From NCBI RefSeq assembly GCF_024763615.1, contig NC_077222.1, positions 45,756,001 to 45,820,000 on the forward strand: 64,000 nt of DNA, in the 5' to 3' direction. Position 1 is the first letter of the stretch, and each line of letters starts with the position of its first letter. Positions 60,449-64,000 of the stretch are shown here, one piece after another. The notes beneath the pieces were generated by a model, which did no database searches, was not told the origin of the DNA, and saw only the letters and a program-made list of their open reading frames with translations. Source of the stretch: Phlebotomus papatasi (lineage: Eukaryota; Arthropoda; Insecta; Diptera; Psychodidae). The translations under genes were made by a program, and so were the position numbers.

Positions 60449-61644
60449 CGTAAACAACATCTATGGATTACAAACAAAGAAAAATTTTAAAAAGATATTT
60501 TTTCTATCATTTTTTGTAGCTGGTTTCTCGAACATTGATTTTTTTGTCAAGTGACTTTTTAAAAAATTGTATTAAATCGGTGTATTTCAAGCTTACTTAC
60601 AACATTACACGTCACTAGTGAAAAGATCGATTAATATTAATTATTATTTATAAAACTAAAATTAAATGTTTTCTGACAGTAAGGTTTTTACACCTTCAAG
60701 CACTCGAATCCTCAAAACGTCACTAAAATCGCCGCTGTGCGATACAGTTAATATAAATCGTGTTGAAGAAATTTGAAAGTCCACCAAAATACAATTTTTT
60801 TCCCTCCTCCATCCCAGACCCCAAGCTCATTGAGCTTACCTCGCTTATCTATAATACAATTCAGCAATATATTTCTAAAATACAAGGTATCCTAGCGCAA
60901 TGGGTATGCGTACTAACTCATTTAAGTTCAATATTGGAAACTGCTTATATCTGGAATTATTGATGAATTAAGTATGATTACTTTTATAAATTCTTTAATT
61001 ATTTGTAACCTCAGAATCTTTTTATTGTAAATTAAAATCGTATAGTAGAAAGAATTAATCCTACCTCCACCTTATAAGATTTCAAAAAGAAAAAAGTCCT
61101 AGCGTATACGCCTCATCTGTAAATTTGTCCCAGTCACGTTTTCCATCATCAATAAAAATTGACTTTAAAATTTTTACTGTTATTATGAAGAACACTACTA
61201 GCTTCTTGTCCCTATTTAATTAGTAAGCAGACCAGTTTCAACAGAAAAGATCACGCCCCTCTCGCAATCTCTGTAATAGTAAAAGGAATTTTATAATTTC
61301 TCAAACTCGAAGAGAACAATTAATTGGAGAGAGTGCAGGAAAGTGCTACAAAATCGACATTTTAATTATTAACAGAATCCCATAAATTCAGTAAGTTTTG
61401 TATGTGAATTCTCCTACAGATCAGTTTCCTCCATTTCGAAAGAAAATGTGCTGATCGTGCTATTTTCTAAAAATTGACTTTAATGAGGATGAACATTCCA
61501 CTTTTGGTACCTAAAGTCTTTTTTCTTAACTACTTGCATATATCTGTATTTTAATATGAGTGAACTGGACATTCTTGATTAAAAATTTTCTGAAAGAAGA
61601 AGCTTTGGAAAGTTCTAAAACGGGTAATTTCACAAAAAGGGACA
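60449..61644. other. Non-coding intron stretch
   Basis: Nothing clear is present except a tRNA-like A-box match, TAGCGCAATGGGTATGCG, at about 60894-60911 on the + strand, followed by a poor B box. Confidence 0.4.
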
Positions 61645-63441
61645 GATAATCCTAACCGGCTTATGTGGGTGAGATTCTTAACATGAGCTAACTTGGAATG
61701 CATGCAAATTCGATTTAGAGCTGAAGTTGTGGAACGCCATTCAGTTATTTTGAATCAAATTCGTGAAATTATACAAATTTTGTATTAAAACCAAAATATC
61801 AAAGATTTGGATGGAGTGACAGAAAAGTGATATATGGGTGAAATGTAGACCAGAATGTTCTTTATAATTTTGCAGTAGAACATGATCTCATCGATTACTC
61901 AGAAGCCGAGATAATCGAGATTGTTTGTTTCTGAACTCGTTTTTCGACCAGAGCGCCCCAAGTGTTCATTTGATGAACTTCAACTATATCAAAGAATTGT
62001 TGTATTTTGTGAGACTTTCCATTTAAAACCCTATTTTAAGTGTCTTGGTCGAGTAGAGGCAGTCAAATTGGCATCTGAGTGGTTTCAAAGCCTTATTATG
62101 GGAAAAGTAATTTTCTTTCACACTTAAACGGTAAAATCGGACAGATCGCATTATCTGATCGAAAAATGATGTATGCACGAAATGTAGATATGAATGTTCT
62201 CTACAATTATGTCGAAGTAATCATCAAAATCGGTTGAGCACGTGTCGAGATAATTGAGGTTATGTGATATTGAAATTGGTTTTTCGACTGTGGCTCCCCT
62301 GATGTTGGTCCCACGAAGTTCAAATGTTCTAGAAAGTTGTAGCACTCGGTGAGATCTTTCGTCTAAGCTCTCATTCATCAAAATCGGTCAAATGGGACCA
62401 GAGATATGATTTTTTGAATCTTGTGAACTTTGACCCCTCATATCTCCGGTTCTATTATAACCACAGCGCACTTACGCCCCATTTTGGAAACGTCCTAGAC
62501 TGGACTATAACATACTAAAATTTGACTAACTTGCACAAAGGGTTTTTTTTTGAGAAAAATGAGTTTGACTTTCGATGAATTTTGACGGTATCGCAGCGCC
62601 ACATGTGGTGACTTTTTGAACTTTCATCTGAAAGTGCTCATCGAGACGAAACCAAAAAGCCAAAATCTAGGTCAATATGTTAATTAGAACCGGAGATAGA
62701 GGCCGATCAATATTCGAAGTTTGACCCCTTATAGTTCAGGTCAGGAGTTATGGATCGACTTAATAATTTTTTGTTTGATAGGTATAATCAGCAGCTACAA
62801 CATACTAAAATTTCACTTCGATTGCATAAAGAAATTTTGAATTATGTAACTTAGAAAATTGAAAAATCTTCTTTTTAAAAATAGCGCCTCTAGCGGTAGT
62901 TTTACGAAATTGCGATGTTAGAAGGGGAAGTGTAATTTCACGAGAGCTTTCCAAAAAGCCCTCACTTTTTAAATTCTGTCAATTAGAACCGGAGTTATGG
63001 CAATTTTAAGAAATTTTTTTTGGACCCTTATAGCTCGGGTCAGGGGGGTCGGGGGACCTTAAGTTTGGTATTGATCGAAAGCCCTAAGACCTAGCTATAA
63101 CATACTAAAATTTGAGCCCGCTCGATGCCATAGGGGCGGAGCTATTGAGAAAACAAAAAAAGGGGGGTCTTCAAAATGGGGGAAGGAGGGGTGGGGGGTC
63201 AATGCACCAAGTTGCAATTTTCACCCGATATATAACCTTTGCCGAAAACCGCAAGTCTATATCTCTTATAGTTTAGGAGCTATTAAGCTCCAAAGAGCGC
63301 CCGGACGGACGGACGGGAACGGTTTTTAGCCATCCATATATTCGTGATCAGGAAGTGTCAAAACACATTCTGGCAAAGTTTGGGGCCGATCGGAGGACAT
63401 GAGATTTTGTTAGGATTATAGTAGGTGAGATTGTTAAGAAT
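61645..63441 (-). mobile_element. Family K element, copy 2, uninterrupted
   Basis: Runs opposite to the copy at 33028-35872. The left edge is GATAATCCTAACCGGC and the right edge the palindrome around GGTGAGATTGTTAAG. It lacks the I insertion and so shows the empty site near 62440. The same 300-bp modular phrases are seen (AACATACTAAAATTT at 62509, 62800 and 63100). A short GGACGGACGGACGGG run is at 63302. Confidence 0.88.
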
Positions 63442-63457
63442 CTCATAGAAAGTTGTA

Positions 63458-63669
63458 GGGGAAACTGGGGCACCACCAAATACGGGGTACCACCAAATAC
63501 TGCGATTTTTTAATCGGATATTGGATATCAGAAGATAAGACCGATAGGAATTTATAGGCACTATGGGGATGCTTGTCCACTGAAGGAATGGTCGAGATAA
63601 TCCAAGTAGTTTAGAAATAAAAATTACTGTTAGGTGGTATCCTGTGTTTGGTGGTGCCCCAGTTTCCCC
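63458..63669. mobile_element. Family Y element (212 bp)
   Basis: The ends GGGGAAACTGGGGCACCACC and inverse (GGTGGTGCCCCAGTTTCCCC) are flanked by TA (63456-63457, 63670-63671). The word ACCACCAAATAC occurs twice at the left and once inverted at the right. It sits 15 bp beyond the end of K2. Confidence 0.88.
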
Positions 63670-63729
63670 TATTACTAATACTAATAATCTAATACTCATA
63701 TATTATAGATTATAGGAAATAGTATTTAA

Positions 63730-64000
63730 CCCTTTAAGGACGATTGGAACACAGGTGTCCCATAAAGAAAATAATTTTTCCTGACTACCTAAAGTTATTT
63801 TTTTCTTATGTCTGTACATAATTGTATAGTTAGATTGCAATAGCTATTTGCTATTTAATAAAAATTTAAGCTCAAAAATGGCGAATTTTTAAATTCTCAA
63901 ATTCATAATTGATTTTATTTTTTTTATACTTCCAATTTTTTTTAAGTAAAGCCCTTTTGGCAATAAAAATTACAATTCTCATACGTAATATTTTTCATTA
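63730..64000 (+). mobile_element. Family H TTAA-inserting element, copy 2, cut by window edge
   Basis: Begins after TTAA (63726-63729) with CCCTTTAAGGACGATTGG and the near-palindrome ACACAGGTGT. Follows the copy at 50931 to the end of the window, with one internal deletion. Confidence 0.8.

Noticed and set aside
4202..63671. LTR retrotransposons or endogenous viral genes
   Set aside because: No long terminal repeats, primer-binding site or reverse-transcriptase motifs were seen in the window.

Overview
This is a eukaryotic window, most likely from an insect and probably a fly of the mosquito/sand-fly kind. It is strongly AT-rich, its few coding exons are far apart, its introns are tens of kilobases long, and most of the space is filled with short inverted-repeat transposons. 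Nothing prokaryotic is present: no operons, no ribosome-binding sites, no CRISPR array. The species is inferred only from these general features.

All coding material that I can support is on the + strand. At 10,320-11,248 and 15,890-16,224 lie two terminal exons that each encode a FLYWCH zinc finger. Both begin in the same reading phase after a good splice acceptor, as expected for alternative 3' exons of one BTB-FLYWCH gene of the mod(mdg4) type; the upstream common exons are outside the window. A possible orphan first exon with a strong donor ends at 17,238. At 56,346-57,434 lies a large exon of the adenomatous polyposis coli gene (Apc), covering the N-terminal extension and the first armadillo repeats; the rest of Apc lies beyond the right edge. 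A short ORF at 44,881-45,018 ends in a perfect donor in the phase that fits the Apc exon and may be an upstream Apc exon.

The rest is intron and intergenic DNA made of layered mobile elements. By their ends I distinguish about twenty families, labelled here A to Y. Most insert at TA and share the tip TA-GGGKARR or TA-CAGTR. After the tip comes a family-specific word that is repeated several times in the terminal arms. Two families insert at TTAA. There are also two Tc1 elements with dead transposase, an approx. 1.8-kb family (K) built of approx. 300-bp modules, a 3.5-kb segment duplicated in direct orientation at 18.8-22.3 kb and 23.5-27.0 kb, and several tRNA-like SINE remnants. Three insertions can be proved inside this window because a second copy of the host repeat preserves the empty site.

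The headline observation is the shared 'constant tip plus variable repeated word' design across at least ten TA-inserting families, and two sister families (I and J) in which all copies of the word have changed together. All family relations are by eye; no search was run.
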